Origin: Chloroflexota bacterium
GTDB taxonomy: Bacteria > Chloroflexota > Dehalococcoidia > Lucifugimonadales > GCA-2722455
Assembly: GCA_002722455.1 (NCBI GenBank)
Contig: PBMB01000002.1
Coordinates: forward strand, 62,001-126,000
Direction: 5' to 3'
DNA: 64,000 nucleotides
The translations under genes and the position numbers were made by a program. Below are positions 30,613-40,532 of this stretch, piece after piece (within the stretch, counting starts at the first letter, position 1; each line of letters begins with the position of its first letter). The notes under the pieces were generated by a model, which was given only the letters and a program-made list of their open reading frames with translations, did not search any database and had not been told where the DNA came from.

Positions 30613-30640
30613 AAAAAGCCACTATGTAATGGCTTTTTTG
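30611..30640. terminator. Intrinsic terminator
   Basis: aaaaaaagccacta-tg-taatggctttttt. Confidence 0.75.
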
Positions 30641-30664
30641 TTTTTTATTATTTATATGAAATAT

Positions 30665-31050
30665 TTAAATAAGCTCATATTCTGATACATTAATTGCTTT
30701 TGATCCAAACTCTTCATGATCATAATCTTCGTCTTCAAATAATCCATTAAAAATAAAGCAATGATTTCTATCTTCAAATTTGTCTTCATTATGAATAGGT
30801 TCGTCACTACCATCGCATAAGTAAACATAAGCAAAAACGCAATCTGTATTGACATCATCTTCAATCAATTCTTCAACGTCTTCATCTAATAATGAGGTGT
30901 CAAAAGCAAATTGTCTAATAACATCATTATGACGTTTTTCATTTGAATTAGTAGAGAAAAAATCTAACACGGATTCATTTGCTTTATCTAAATCTAATAC
31001 AAAAATACTATCAGGGTAAGATAGCACTGCACACTCGCCTAAAATACAAT
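30665..31050 (-). pseudogene. Acidic protein, probably 5'-truncated at a rearrangement junction
   Basis: NPDCILGECAVLSYPDSIFVLDLDKAN...; the first ~20 aa of the 30665-31120 ORF are antisense to the paralogous fragment on the other side. Confidence 0.5.
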
Positions 31051-31644
31051 CGGGGTTCTGAAACAGAATGGTTGATAGAATCTTATTTCGGTTTGAGTAT
31101 GCATAATGCGCAATACGCACTTCAATACCTATTTGGTGACGATTTCAAAGGTGACAAAGAAAGATCTTATTTGATGTTTGCAAAAATATATAAACAAAAT
31201 TCAATATTAATGGAAGCAAAAAAAGATAAGATGTTAAATGCAATGAATACAGGTGTTAACATGACAGACGCTGTTTCAACAATGATACCTTTAATTATTT
31301 ATAAATCTTCTCCTTATGAAAATATGAAACGTTCAATAGATAGCGTTATAAGTAAAGATTACCAAGAAGCCGTTGATTACTATATATCAGATCAACTAAA
31401 CAGTAAGACAAAAAGAAAGTCTTCTTTTGACGGTAGAGAGCTAGGACAATCAGTAGGTTATCCAGTATATGTAGCAATGTTGTCTTCAATGGTTCAGAAT
31501 GGTTATGCAACAATTGATTATTCTAAAATAGAAAATGAAGAATTAAGAGAAAGAATAAAAGAAGAATTTACAAGCCCAATTTTTAGTGGTGAAAACATAC
31601 CAATGGAAATAGTAGAAAAATGGTTTGATATGTTTGAGGTTTAA
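31051..31644 (+). pseudogene. 5'-truncated fragment paralogous to the C-terminal domain of the 12096-13667 protein
   Basis: TEWLIESYFGLSMHNAQYALQ / SEYLIEAYAGLTMHNAYLVTN; KDYQEAVDYYI / KKYQEAFDYYI; YSKIENEELRERI / LSKIKSEKIRGII. Confidence 0.7.
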
Positions 31645-31656
31645 GAATAGAAAAAT

Positions 31657-31687
31657 AAAAAAGAGCGCACCACGCTCTTTTTTTATT
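31657..31687. terminator. Intrinsic terminator
   Basis: aaaaaagagcg-cacca-cgctctttttttt. Confidence 0.8.
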
Positions 31688-31700
31688 TTTTAAACTATTG

Positions 31701-32378
31701 TTAAAGCCATAAATGGGAATTGGAATCAATTTTCAATTTATCTTTTCCAATAAAGTTTTCAATATCAACTTGAAAAATATACTTAGATTTAAAAAATCTT
31801 AAAATCAAAAATATAAAATTAATCGAAAAAGTAGAAAAAACAGAAATAAAAAAGAAAAAGGAATGATAAGAAAATGATGCAAGATTCCATTGAAAATCAG
31901 TTAACAAGTCATCATTTCTTGTTCCAAACCAATCAAAGCAAAGAGAATAAATATATTTATCAAATTTATCACCGTCAAATGAAATCATCATAAATAATAT
32001 AAAAATAATTAATGGTATCATAGAAATATGATTATCAGGTTCAGGAATAAAAAGTTCCAATATTTTCTTTTTAATAAAAGCTTTGTTTTTTCTATAGGTT
32101 TTAAAAGGGTTGAAGCTAAATCTTTTTTTTATATAAGAACTAGGGATTTTTTTGTTATGTATAAAAGTTTCTTTATTTTCATTTTGTGAAACTTTAATAG
32201 TGTCGCCTGATTTATTTTTTTCTATAATGACTTCTTCAAATGGTTCTATTTCTAATGAATTTTCATTACCAATAAAATATTCAACTGTATTTTCTTCTGT
32301 TAATATAGATACACGAATCTCATTAGGTTTAAAATAATTTGTTTTTATTTTTCTTACTTCAAATACAACGCCTCTCAT
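31701..32378 (-). CDS. Hypothetical two-TM membrane protein
   Basis: ORF; soluble N-terminus and two TM segments. Confidence 0.6.
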   Translation of the reverse strand: MRGVVFEVRKIKTNYFKPNEIRVSILTEENTVEYFIGNENSLEIEPFEEVIIEKNKSGDTIKVSQNENKETFIHNKKIPSSYIKKRFSFNPFKTYRKNKAFIKKKILELFIPEPDNHISMIPLIIFILFMMISFDGDKFDKYIYSLCFDWFGTRNDDLLTDFQWNLASFSYHSFFFFISVFSTFSINFIFLILRFFKSKYIFQVDIENFIGKDKLKIDSNSHLWL

Positions 32379-32514
32379 ATGTGCTCCTTTTTTCTTAATA
32401 TATAATAACTATTATACATATTTTTTTATAAAAACAAAAAAAGAAAAAGAATTGGTTTTCTTTTTCTTTGAATTTGTTAAATTAATAAAAATAAAGGAAG
32501 TTGTTAAATAGAAA

Positions 32515-33375
32515 CTAAATATTTTCTATCACATTTAAGTTTGCTCTATTCTTTATAATGGATTCTTCAAAAGTTCTGAAATCTTTAAATTCAGTGTTTT
32601 TTAAAAGATTTTTTTCAATTCTATAATAAAAATCTTTTATGTGTATGAATTCCATATTTTCACATGTAATTTTAAGGAAATTATAATCATCAATTGATTT
32701 TATACTGTTGATAAAATCTTCTTCTGAAAGAGTGCTATTCTTTGCTGAAACAATTTTTAATTCTTCTTTTTTCCTTTCCAAATCTAATATATATTTTTCT
32801 TGTTCTTTTTTGTTTTTAAAATAATTTTTAAACTGTTCTTTGGCATGTCGAAAAGCAAAAGGAACAGATAATAAAAAAAGAATAAGATTATGTTGAAAAG
32901 ATGGAACAAAATTAAAAAAAGAACTAAAAAAAACGTAAGAGAGCATAAAGAAAAATGCACAAACAAAACAAAAAAGAAAAGAAAAGATAGCAATACCAAA
33001 GATATCTTTGATAAGATTAATTATTTCTTTATGCCCTTTCTCTTTTTTTAAAGGAAATTTTTGGTATATAAATAAACAAAAACTAGCAGAAAAGGATGAA
33101 GCAAACGAAATGAAAAGAGCAGAAATATACTCCATACGACTATGGTTTTCTCCTATGCCATTGATTATATCATCATAATGAGAAAAAGCTCTTTCTTGAA
33201 AAAAACAAGAAAAGTAAAGAAAAAGAGCAGAAATAATAATACTTATGAAAACACTTTTCATATAATCTTTTCTAGTTCCAGAAAGGTTGATTAATTTTTC
33301 TTGTATTTCGTTATGTTCTTTATTGTACTGATTTATTTGATCATCAAATGCTTTTAATTTTTCTTCACACCACAT
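32515..33375 (-). CDS. Coil-TM-coil membrane protein, subfamily A
   Basis: N-terminal coil, four TMs, C-terminal LLKNTEFKDFRTFEESIIKN. Confidence 0.7.
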   Translation of the reverse strand: MWCEEKLKAFDDQINQYNKEHNEIQEKLINLSGTRKDYMKSVFISIIISALFLYFSCFFQERAFSHYDDIINGIGENHSRMEYISALFISFASSFSASFCLFIYQKFPLKKEKGHKEIINLIKDIFGIAIFSFLFCFVCAFFFMLSYVFFSSFFNFVPSFQHNLILFLLSVPFAFRHAKEQFKNYFKNKKEQEKYILDLERKKEELKIVSAKNSTLSEEDFINSIKSIDDYNFLKITCENMEFIHIKDFYYRIEKNLLKNTEFKDFRTFEESIIKNRANLNVIENI

Positions 33376-33524
33376 GTTTTAATCTCAAAATTAAATTAAT
33401 AAGGATTGATACTATCATAGTTAATTTATCGATTCAATATAAAACGAAAAAAATGTAGTAAGAGTTTAAATTGACAATACAGTTTTATTCTTGATATAAT
33501 CAAAAACAAAATTGAGGAATAGAA

Positions 33525-33824
33525 ATGTCAAAAAAAAGATTTAAACTTTACATTAATGGAAAACAACCTAGAAGTAACAGTAAAGAATTAAATGAATCTA
33601 AAATAATAAGATATTCGGAACAAATTATTGAAAATGTTTCCGTTGGAGAAACTTTTACATTTAGACCTTTAACTTATATTGAAAACAAAGATTCTTGTCC
33701 AAAAGAATATGTTAAATCATACCACAATAAGGAAATGATCTTTAAGAAAAAAGAAGTAGAGTTATTAGACGACATGAATAGCCGTGTAACAGCGATAATA
33801 AGTATTTACTTAGAGGAAGTGTAA
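33525..33824 (+). CDS. Hypothetical small protein, first gene of a pair
   Basis: TTGACA-N18-TATAAT promoter upstream, SD gagg, coupled to next gene. Confidence 0.65.
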   Translation: MSKKRFKLYINGKQPRSNSKELNESKIIRYSEQIIENVSVGETFTFRPLTYIENKDSCPKEYVKSYHNKEMIFKKKEVELLDDMNSRVTAIISIYLEEV

Positions 33825-34234
33825 TGAGGGAATCAGATTTAATAGAAGAGTATGTTGCTTATTGTGATAAATATTTACCAAATATCCCTTATCCTCATGA
33901 ACCATTGTTAATGACTGGTGAAAAACAAATACTAAGATTTACAGAAGAAGCAAAGTCAATTTCTTATCAGATATATAAAGAAAAGAAAAGAATTCATAAA
34001 ATACATGGAAGGAAATTACATTATGCAATAATAAAAGTTGATATAGATATGCATAAAGGTAAGATTCATTATGATATTGATAGTAAACCTATCTCTAATA
34101 TGACGAAGAAAGAATTGACTAGAAAATATGAAAAGATTAAAGCGTATAAAAACAATCATCCTGAAAAATGTTATTTACCTAAAATAAAGAAAGAATTGGA
34201 AAAAGAGAATTTTTTCAATTCGATATACATTTAA
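33824..34234 (+). CDS. Hypothetical protein, second gene of a pair
   Basis: 1-nt overlap (TAATG) with previous gene; terminator downstream. Confidence 0.65.
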   Translation: MRESDLIEEYVAYCDKYLPNIPYPHEPLLMTGEKQILRFTEEAKSISYQIYKEKKRIHKIHGRKLHYAIIKVDIDMHKGKIHYDIDSKPISNMTKKELTRKYEKIKAYKNNHPEKCYLPKIKKELEKENFFNSIYI

Positions 34235-34239
34235 AAACA

Positions 34240-34272
34240 AAAAAAGGTTTCCTTGCTCGGAAACCTTTTTAT
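34240..34272. terminator. Intrinsic terminator
   Basis: aaaaaggtttcc-ttgctc-ggaaacctttttat. Confidence 0.85.
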
Positions 34273-34287
34273 TTAAACGTTAACTAG

Positions 34288-35670
34288 TTATTCTACTTCA
34301 AATATAAAGTTCATCGTTTTGATATTTAAATTGCTACATTGATTTTGTTCATTGTTAACATAATCGTTATCAATTAAAAAATCTTTAATATAATCATAAA
34401 GAGCCATTTTCTCTCTATATGGTAAAGTATTATTTATCTTAATTTTTTCAATAAGAGCCTTGTCCCAATTTTTTTCACTATATGAGTTTAAAAGATCAGC
34501 AAGTTGTTTAAAGATATGCTCTTCAAATATTTTTTGATCTTCGGAAATTAAAGATATATTTTCAATATCCCAAAAACCTTTTTTTACGTTATATTTTGTT
34601 TTTAATGTTTTCAAAGATTTCATAGGTAAGCAATAAAGATCAAAAAAGTCGTTATTTTTTTCATTTGAATTCTTTAATAAAGCTTCAGCTAATTTATTAT
34701 TAAGTTCGGTCATTAATTCAGTAACATTATCGACTTTAATAATATCTTTTGAAATATTAGATTTTGCAATAATCTTATTATTTTGAACATTAATATCATA
34801 ATTAATGAAACCAAAAGAAGACATAAAGAAATTTTCTATGTTATTTGATAATTGAATAGAAAATGAATCATTGTGAATCTCATAAAATATTTTTCTTTTA
34901 GTAGAGCCATCTTTGCAGTAAAGATTTAAACTATTCCAATGTTTTATTTTATCATTGTTGTTGTCCCACTCAAAATCTAAGATACCTTTTAAAACAGAAT
35001 TGCAAGAGAGTTTATTTTGATTTTCTTCATATAGCTCTTTTGTATATGCATTAAATCTTTTAGCAATAGAATTACGAATTTCTTCAATCTTTTCGTCTGT
35101 CAATTCAAACCCATCTTTTTTAGAATCATAAACAACTTCATAATCAAAATCTCTACTTGCAAAATTCATTGAAAGACGTTCTTCTTGCCAATGTTTAAAG
35201 ATCTTATTTTCTGGATTTTCTTTAATTGCTTCTTCAAAATCATAATGTAGATCGTTGTCAGAAGTTGTATCGATACTGGAATCTTGGTTTAGTCGCCAAG
35301 GAACGTATGTTTTCCTAGAAACAGAAAGGTTTATTCGAAAGCTAATACCTTGACTTTCTTTAAGGTTGTATTCTTTTTTAAAATTTTCAATATATTTTTT
35401 AGCTTGGTACAAAGTATTAAAAGAATAACAAGTATCAAGGTCTTTGTAGTCATGAAGTTCAGCAACAGTTTTCAATAATTTATCATTTAGAAAAGCATAA
35501 ACAAATGCTTTTGAATCAAATCTTTCAAAAGAATGCTTTCGAATACATTTCATTTTTCCATCGACGACAACTCCGAAAGGATGGCTGTTTTTAATATTAA
35601 AAACAGAACCTTTTCTATTCATCGAGTTTTTATGTATTTCATACCATTCTTTATCAGTAACATTATTCAT
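34288..35670 (-). CDS. Hypothetical 460-aa soluble protein
   Basis: Long ORF. Confidence 0.75.
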   Translation of the reverse strand: MNNVTDKEWYEIHKNSMNRKGSVFNIKNSHPFGVVVDGKMKCIRKHSFERFDSKAFVYAFLNDKLLKTVAELHDYKDLDTCYSFNTLYQAKKYIENFKKEYNLKESQGISFRINLSVSRKTYVPWRLNQDSSIDTTSDNDLHYDFEEAIKENPENKIFKHWQEERLSMNFASRDFDYEVVYDSKKDGFELTDEKIEEIRNSIAKRFNAYTKELYEENQNKLSCNSVLKGILDFEWDNNNDKIKHWNSLNLYCKDGSTKRKIFYEIHNDSFSIQLSNNIENFFMSSFGFINYDINVQNNKIIAKSNISKDIIKVDNVTELMTELNNKLAEALLKNSNEKNNDFFDLYCLPMKSLKTLKTKYNVKKGFWDIENISLISEDQKIFEEHIFKQLADLLNSYSEKNWDKALIEKIKINNTLPYREKMALYDYIKDFLIDNDYVNNEQNQCSNLNIKTMNFIFEVE

Positions 35671-35782
35671 TAAAACACCTTTTATTTAATTTTGACTTAT
35701 TATACAAAAAAATAAATGAAATTTCAAGGAGAGAAGTTATTTTACTTACACTCATATTTTTCCTATTATCTCTCTGTTGTGT

Positions 35783-36087
35783 TTAGTAATTGTAAATCAT
35801 TTCTTCTTGATTAGATAATTCTTCTCTTTTTAATTCTTTATAATTTTCAAATCCTTGATTATTTGCATAATGTGTTATTGCAATGGATATTTCAGTTTTT
35901 AGATTCTTTAACTGATTATCTTCTTTCATAAACAAAAGGTAATCTGCGTCTTTTGTGTTAATAAGATTTTGTTTTAGATAAAGAGCTATCTCAGATTTTG
36001 TTTTTTGTTTTTTGTTATTTGGTCTCTTTTTAAATATGCTTTTTTGATCTCGTTGTCTTTTTCAATCAAATATTTCGGCTCAAACAT
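35783..36087 (-). pseudogene. Frameshifted remnant of subfamily A C-terminal region
   Basis: MFEPKYLIEKDNEIKKAYLKRDQITKN[fs]KTKSEIALYLKQNLINTKDADYLLFMKEDNQLKNLKTEISIAITHYANNQGFENYKELKREELSNQEEMIYNY*. Confidence 0.55.
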
Positions 36088-36118
36088 TGTTTTACCTCGT
36101 TTCCCTGATATTCAATAA

Positions 36119-36436
36119 TTAAGTATCGCAAGAATATTTGAATTCGATAGGAATAGATTTATTAAAAATTGAAAAATAAAGATTGATTTCTTCTATAATA
36201 GGTTCTTCATCAACATAATCAGAAATATTTTGTTCATCAAAATATTCTTCTGATTCTTGGTTTATAAGCCAGCTTGAAGAAATATTTGATAATCTATCTT
36301 GTATTTGGTTTTTGATGTTACTTTCAAATTGTGCATTTGTGTAGTCAAATACTTTTCCGTTGGCATAAACAAGATCGATTTGCCAACCATTAATAAGATA
36401 TTCAAAAGTTACAATAATTTTCACAATAGGATTCAT
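36119..36436 (-). CDS. Hypothetical acidic protein
   Basis: SD ctggagaaaaact before ATG 36436. Confidence 0.6.
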   Translation of the reverse strand: MNPIVKIIVTFEYLINGWQIDLVYANGKVFDYTNAQFESNIKNQIQDRLSNISSSWLINQESEEYFDEQNISDYVDEEPIIEEINLYFSIFNKSIPIEFKYSCDT

Positions 36437-36834
36437 AGTTTTTCTCCAGTTCATAATATAAAGTAAAATCAATCATATCAAAAAACGCCTAACGATTCAA
36501 CTATAAAAATCATTTTTTATTATTTTAAATTTTTTATTTTAGGTCATTAAAATTAACTATTTTAAAAGAATTAATATTCTTATTTTTATTTATATTTTTT
36601 ATAAAAAAATAACTGGTTTCAATTCCGCATACGTCCCGCAACGTTTTTAAACACATTTATTTTTTCTTTATTTTGTTATCTTTGTAAATTTAAGATTACA
36701 ATATTACTAATATTATTGTTTTTATTCTTTTTTTTACTTGCTTTAAAGTGATTTTTAAACAATTCGTTTTTTTTCAATTTTATTGTGATTTATTATAAAA
36801 ATGAATAAAAGCCATAAGGTTTTAATCTGAAAAA

Positions 36835-37299
36835 TTACTCTCCATAAGTAAGTCCTTTTCCTGAATGATTTTGTTTTAGTCCCTCCGCCAGTTCAGGAGG
36901 AATATAATTTTCATCATGTTTTGCCAACACCTCTGTTGCTCTTATAACTTCTTTGTCTATTAATGTTCCTTGCGCAACAATACCTTGACCTTCTTTAAAA
37001 AGATCAGGGAGTATTCCTTCATAATTAATCGTAATTATTTCATTGTTGTCATGTAAATCAAACTCAATATATAAATTTTTAGGGTCTCTCTTTAATGAGC
37101 CTTCGACAACCATGCCACCTACTCTTAATCGTTGTCCAATTTCAGGTTTTTTGCCGTCAATACCATGAACAATATCAGTTGGCATATAAAACAGATTTAC
37201 ATTTTGTCCAAGTGCATAAATGATTAAACCTGTTGCAATGCTGCACCCGGCTATAACTAATGATATTGCACCAAATCTTTTCATTCTTCTTTTATTCAT
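36835..37299 (-). CDS. ccmE: Cytochrome c maturation protein / heme chaperone CcmE
   Basis: [66 protein letters not shown] with heme-ligating HxxxY. Confidence 0.95.
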   Translation of the reverse strand: MNKRRMKRFGAISLVIAGCSIATGLIIYALGQNVNLFYMPTDIVHGIDGKKPEIGQRLRVGGMVVEGSLKRDPKNLYIEFDLHDNNEIITINYEGILPDLFKEGQGIVAQGTLIDKEVIRATEVLAKHDENYIPPELAEGLKQNHSGKGLTYGE

Positions 37300-37341
37300 A
37301 AATTATTAAACCAAATCTTTTCATTCTTTTTTTATTTATAA
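37271..37341. repeat. Imperfect ~31-bp tandem duplication at the ccmE 5' end
   Basis: ccaaatcttttcattcttcttttattcataa (37271-37301) and ccaaatcttttcattctttttttatttataa (37311-37341). Confidence 0.75.
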
Positions 37342-37720
37342 GTTTATCCCACTTAAACTTATAGAAAAAAGAAAGATGAAAATCAATTATACTTTCAAAA
37401 ACAAATATTGAAATAAGTGATTGTTTTTATAAAAATAGAAAATTGAAAAAACAAAGAAAATAAGAAAACGTGAAAATAAATGTAATAAGTAAAAGATAAA
37501 GGTAATGTATATTAGATTTAAAATCACGTTGTTCGATATTTAAGCACAAAACAAATCCATAAATATTAAGAAAAAGAACTCCTTGTATTTTTGTTTTTAT
37601 CCTATTCTTTATGAAAAGAAAAGTCAATAAAAATAACATTTCCAAAATAAAAAGATTGTAAAGCTGAATATTTTTTGATATTGTCTTTTTTTTAATATTT
37701 AGAAAAAGGTTTTGTAAGAG

Positions 37721-38284
37721 ATGTCAAGAATATCAGACTTAAAAGCTGCTTATAGCAGAATAGAAAAAAGAGAAAATAAAATAAAAGAAATAAAAGATAT
37801 TGTTCAGAAAAAAGGTGATGTTTTAAGTTTTTCTTTTTCTGGTTGGATTATAGTGGCTGTTTTATTGCTGTTTATTGATTTTTTTGTTTTATTATTAAAC
37901 AGTTTTAATTTTAAAATTGAAGATCCAACAAAAATAATATTTATAATTATTGCTTCATTATTTATATTTCCGACTTTAGCTGTTTTAAATTATGGGTTTG
38001 GAATTTTAAAAGCAGAGCTAAAAATAAAAAAAATAAATGAAGAAGATCAATTAAGAAAATCTGATTTGTCTATATCTAATGAGAACGTAGATCTGTTATT
38101 AAAGGAATTAGAAGATATGACAGACGAAGAAGTAGATGATATACCAAGTTTTATAGTAGAAGATATTATAGAAAAGAAAAAAATTAAAGAAGAAAAAATA
38201 GTAAACTCTAATTCAAATAAACTAAAAAAAGCGTCAATGAGAGAAAAAACAGAAAAATTAAATCTTGAAATAGAAAATATTTAA
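37721..38284 (+). CDS. Coil-TM-TM-coil protein, tandem paralog
   Basis: ENVDLLLKELEDMTDEE...FIVEDIIEKKKIKEEKI, similar to the next gene. Confidence 0.7.
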   Translation: MSRISDLKAAYSRIEKRENKIKEIKDIVQKKGDVLSFSFSGWIIVAVLLLFIDFFVLLLNSFNFKIEDPTKIIFIIIASLFIFPTLAVLNYGFGILKAELKIKKINEEDQLRKSDLSISNENVDLLLKELEDMTDEEVDDIPSFIVEDIIEKKKIKEEKIVNSNSNKLKKASMREKTEKLNLEIENI

Positions 38285-38302
38285 TTAAAGAGAGAATGCG
38301 AA

Positions 38303-38884
38303 ATGGAAATAAAAAAAGCAGAAAAATTATTTAAAGAACTAGAAAAAAAATCAAGAAAAATATCAAAAAGAATGGATAAAAACTCTTGTTTCAAAGAAAT
38401 AGAAAAATTTCTATTGGAAGCTTCATTTTTTTCATTTTTTATATTCTTCATTTTATTTATGGAATCAGGTACTTATTTTGAGCTTTTACCTGAATCAATG
38501 ATTTTTCTTAAATTCTTTATTTGTCTTTTTTTGACTTGTTTATTAGATTATTTGATTTTCATAAGAAGATTGTTAAAGGTAATTAAAAAGAGACAAAATT
38601 GGTGGAATAAAACAGACAAAATAAAAGAAAAAAGAGATCTAATAAAAAAAGAACTAGACGACATTATTCTTGAAAATATAGATATCTATTTTAAAGAAAT
38701 AGAAAACTTAGAAAAAGAAGATAAATTAAATTCGTTACATAATGTTCTTGTAGATGAAGTAATAAAAACAAAAAAAGAAAAACTAAGAAAATTGTCAAAA
38801 AGACAGTCGGAAATACAAGAAATATCAAATCTAGAAAAAGAAATAAATGCAATAAATAATCATTCGGTATTGGTAAATGATTAA
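38303..38884 (+). CDS. Coil-TM-TM-coil protein, tandem paralog
   Basis: ENIDIYFKEIENLEKED...VLVDEVIKTKKEKLRKL. Confidence 0.7.
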   Translation: MEIKKAEKLFKELEKKSRKISKRMDKNSCFKEIEKFLLEASFFSFFIFFILFMESGTYFELLPESMIFLKFFICLFLTCLLDYLIFIRRLLKVIKKRQNWWNKTDKIKEKRDLIKKELDDIILENIDIYFKEIENLEKEDKLNSLHNVLVDEVIKTKKEKLRKLSKRQSEIQEISNLEKEINAINNHSVLVND

Positions 38885-38888
38885 AATG

Positions 38889-38916
38889 AAAAAAGACAGT
38901 ATCAACTGTCTTTTAT
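38889..38916. terminator. Intrinsic terminator
   Basis: aaaagacagt-atca-actgtctttta. Confidence 0.7.
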
Positions 38917-39621
38917 TATTTCAAATCTTTCAATTTTCAAATTAGCATAACCTTTACGTCTTTTAAAGTTAGGCGACTTAGGGTTGGTATACATTTTAAC
39001 AAAATCTTGTGAACGTTCTTTTACAATATCGATTATACTTTCTGTAATACCACCTCTGACAAAAACAATAGCTATTGAATTATAAGCGGTGTGTTCAGTT
39101 AAGTCTTTAGTTGTCATTTTGTCGCTTTCTTCAATCTTTTCTTCATGTGATTTGATTTGATCCATAAGCTTTTGAATATTCCAACCTACTCTTGAATAAT
39201 TTTTATACAACTCAGAGTCTTCACCTTCTTCTTGATATGATTGAATAACCTTTTTATAGTTATTGATGTGTTGATTAGCATTTTTCTTTATAAAGTCTTT
39301 ATGGTGTTGGCAAGCTTTTTCTTTTCCATATTTGTCATCTACATGATAATGGTAGCCTAAACCATTATTTACATAATTATGGTTTGAGCATAAGATAAAA
39401 GGTGTTAAAATGTTTTCACTTTCGTCAATGATATGTTTAATGCTGTCTTTAAACATTGAGTAATCATATTCATAAACCTCATGTTCTGCTTTAAATCCAG
39501 ATTCAGACTCATCGGTGTGACTAGTAATGAAAGAGACCATTTCTCTTGAAAAGTGACCAGCATAAGAGTTCGTATGGATAACAATTAACTCATAATCTTT
39601 TGTTTCTCTATGATGAAGCAT
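38902..39621 (-). CDS. Hypothetical soluble protein
   Basis: ATG 39621 preceded by aggagg; track start 39693 is less likely. Confidence 0.65.
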   Translation of the reverse strand: MLHHRETKDYELIVIHTNSYAGHFSREMVSFITSHTDESESGFKAEHEVYEYDYSMFKDSIKHIIDESENILTPFILCSNHNYVNNGLGYHYHVDDKYGKEKACQHHKDFIKKNANQHINNYKKVIQSYQEEGEDSELYKNYSRVGWNIQKLMDQIKSHEEKIEESDKMTTKDLTEHTAYNSIAIVFVRGGITESIIDIVKERSQDFVKMYTNPKSPNFKRRKGYANLKIERFEIIKDS

Positions 39622-39689
39622 ATACTTTAATGTTCCTCCTGTTCGTTTCAGTATTATATATAAAAAATCATAAAAATTCAAGTTTTTTA

Positions 39690-40214
39690 TCATACGTCAA
39701 TGGCGATATCAAATACCTTGTTAATATAAAATGGACAATTATCTTTTTTATTATAAATAACTTTTGCATAGTGTGCTCTTAGTCTTTCAATATAATGATT
39801 GCCACAAGAATTGCCAATAATAACATCAGGAGAGCCGAAAGAAACTTTTGTTTCGTGTGTAATAAGATTATTAACTAGATGAGATTCAACAATTTCTCCT
39901 TTATCATTTATATAATTAAAAACTAAAAGGTTAATACAACGTTCAGTATTGAGATCTTCTTTTACATTTTTATAAATTTGAGATTGAGAATGATTATCTG
40001 AATATTCTTTAATATATATTACTTTAAGACAATCTTCACCATTAATAATTGTTGAAACCATTTGTTCAGAAGTGATTTCATTTTTTTTGATTTCACTTTT
40101 AATATATCGATCAACAATCCAACCTTCTATATTAAATAAAAAATAATGCAGTGACAAAAGTGATAAGATCAACACTCCTAAAATAATGAATATGGTTTTT
40201 AAAAATTTAATCAT
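39690..40214 (-). CDS. Membrane-anchored two-Cys module protein, putative immunity
   Basis: N-terminal TM; NGEDCLKVIYI...NTERCINLLVFNY. Confidence 0.65.
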   Translation of the reverse strand: MIKFLKTIFIILGVLILSLLSLHYFLFNIEGWIVDRYIKSEIKKNEITSEQMVSTIINGEDCLKVIYIKEYSDNHSQSQIYKNVKEDLNTERCINLLVFNYINDKGEIVESHLVNNLITHETKVSFGSPDVIIGNSCGNHYIERLRAHYAKVIYNKKDNCPFYINKVFDIAIDV

Positions 40215-40217
40215 AGT

Positions 40218-40532
40218 TTATCTTTGTTTTTTTAAATAACAAATCTTCTCATTATAAGATTCGTCTAGGTAAAAATAAAAGAAATAATCCTCTGCAATAA
40301 TAATATTAGTCATATCATTTTTTATAGGAATATCACAATGTCCTATATTAATATTTAAATTTTTTTCAATTTCTCTTTTGTTCTCAATAAAGACTTCTTC
40401 TTTTTTATCTTCATATTCTATTTTTATTTTTGGGTAAATAAAATTATTCAAATACAAAATCCCTAAAATAAATAATACGAAAAAAGTAAGAATAGAAGTC
40501 AATAGGATTATCGATATATTAATTTTATTCAT
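40218..40532 (-). CDS. Membrane-anchored two-Cys small protein, putative immunity
   Basis: N-terminal TM; GHCDIP...NEKICYLKKQR; overlaps upstream gene by 8 nt. Confidence 0.65.
   Translation of the reverse strand: MNKINISIILLTSILTFFVLFILGILYLNNFIYPKIKIEYEDKKEEVFIENKREIEKNLNINIGHCDIPIKNDMTNIIIAEDYFFYFYLDESYNEKICYLKKQR

Noticed and set aside
37427-37645. 72-aa hydrophobic ORF minus
   Set aside because: Could be a real two-TM protein but SD is weak and composition is near that of random AT-rich sequence; left out of the features
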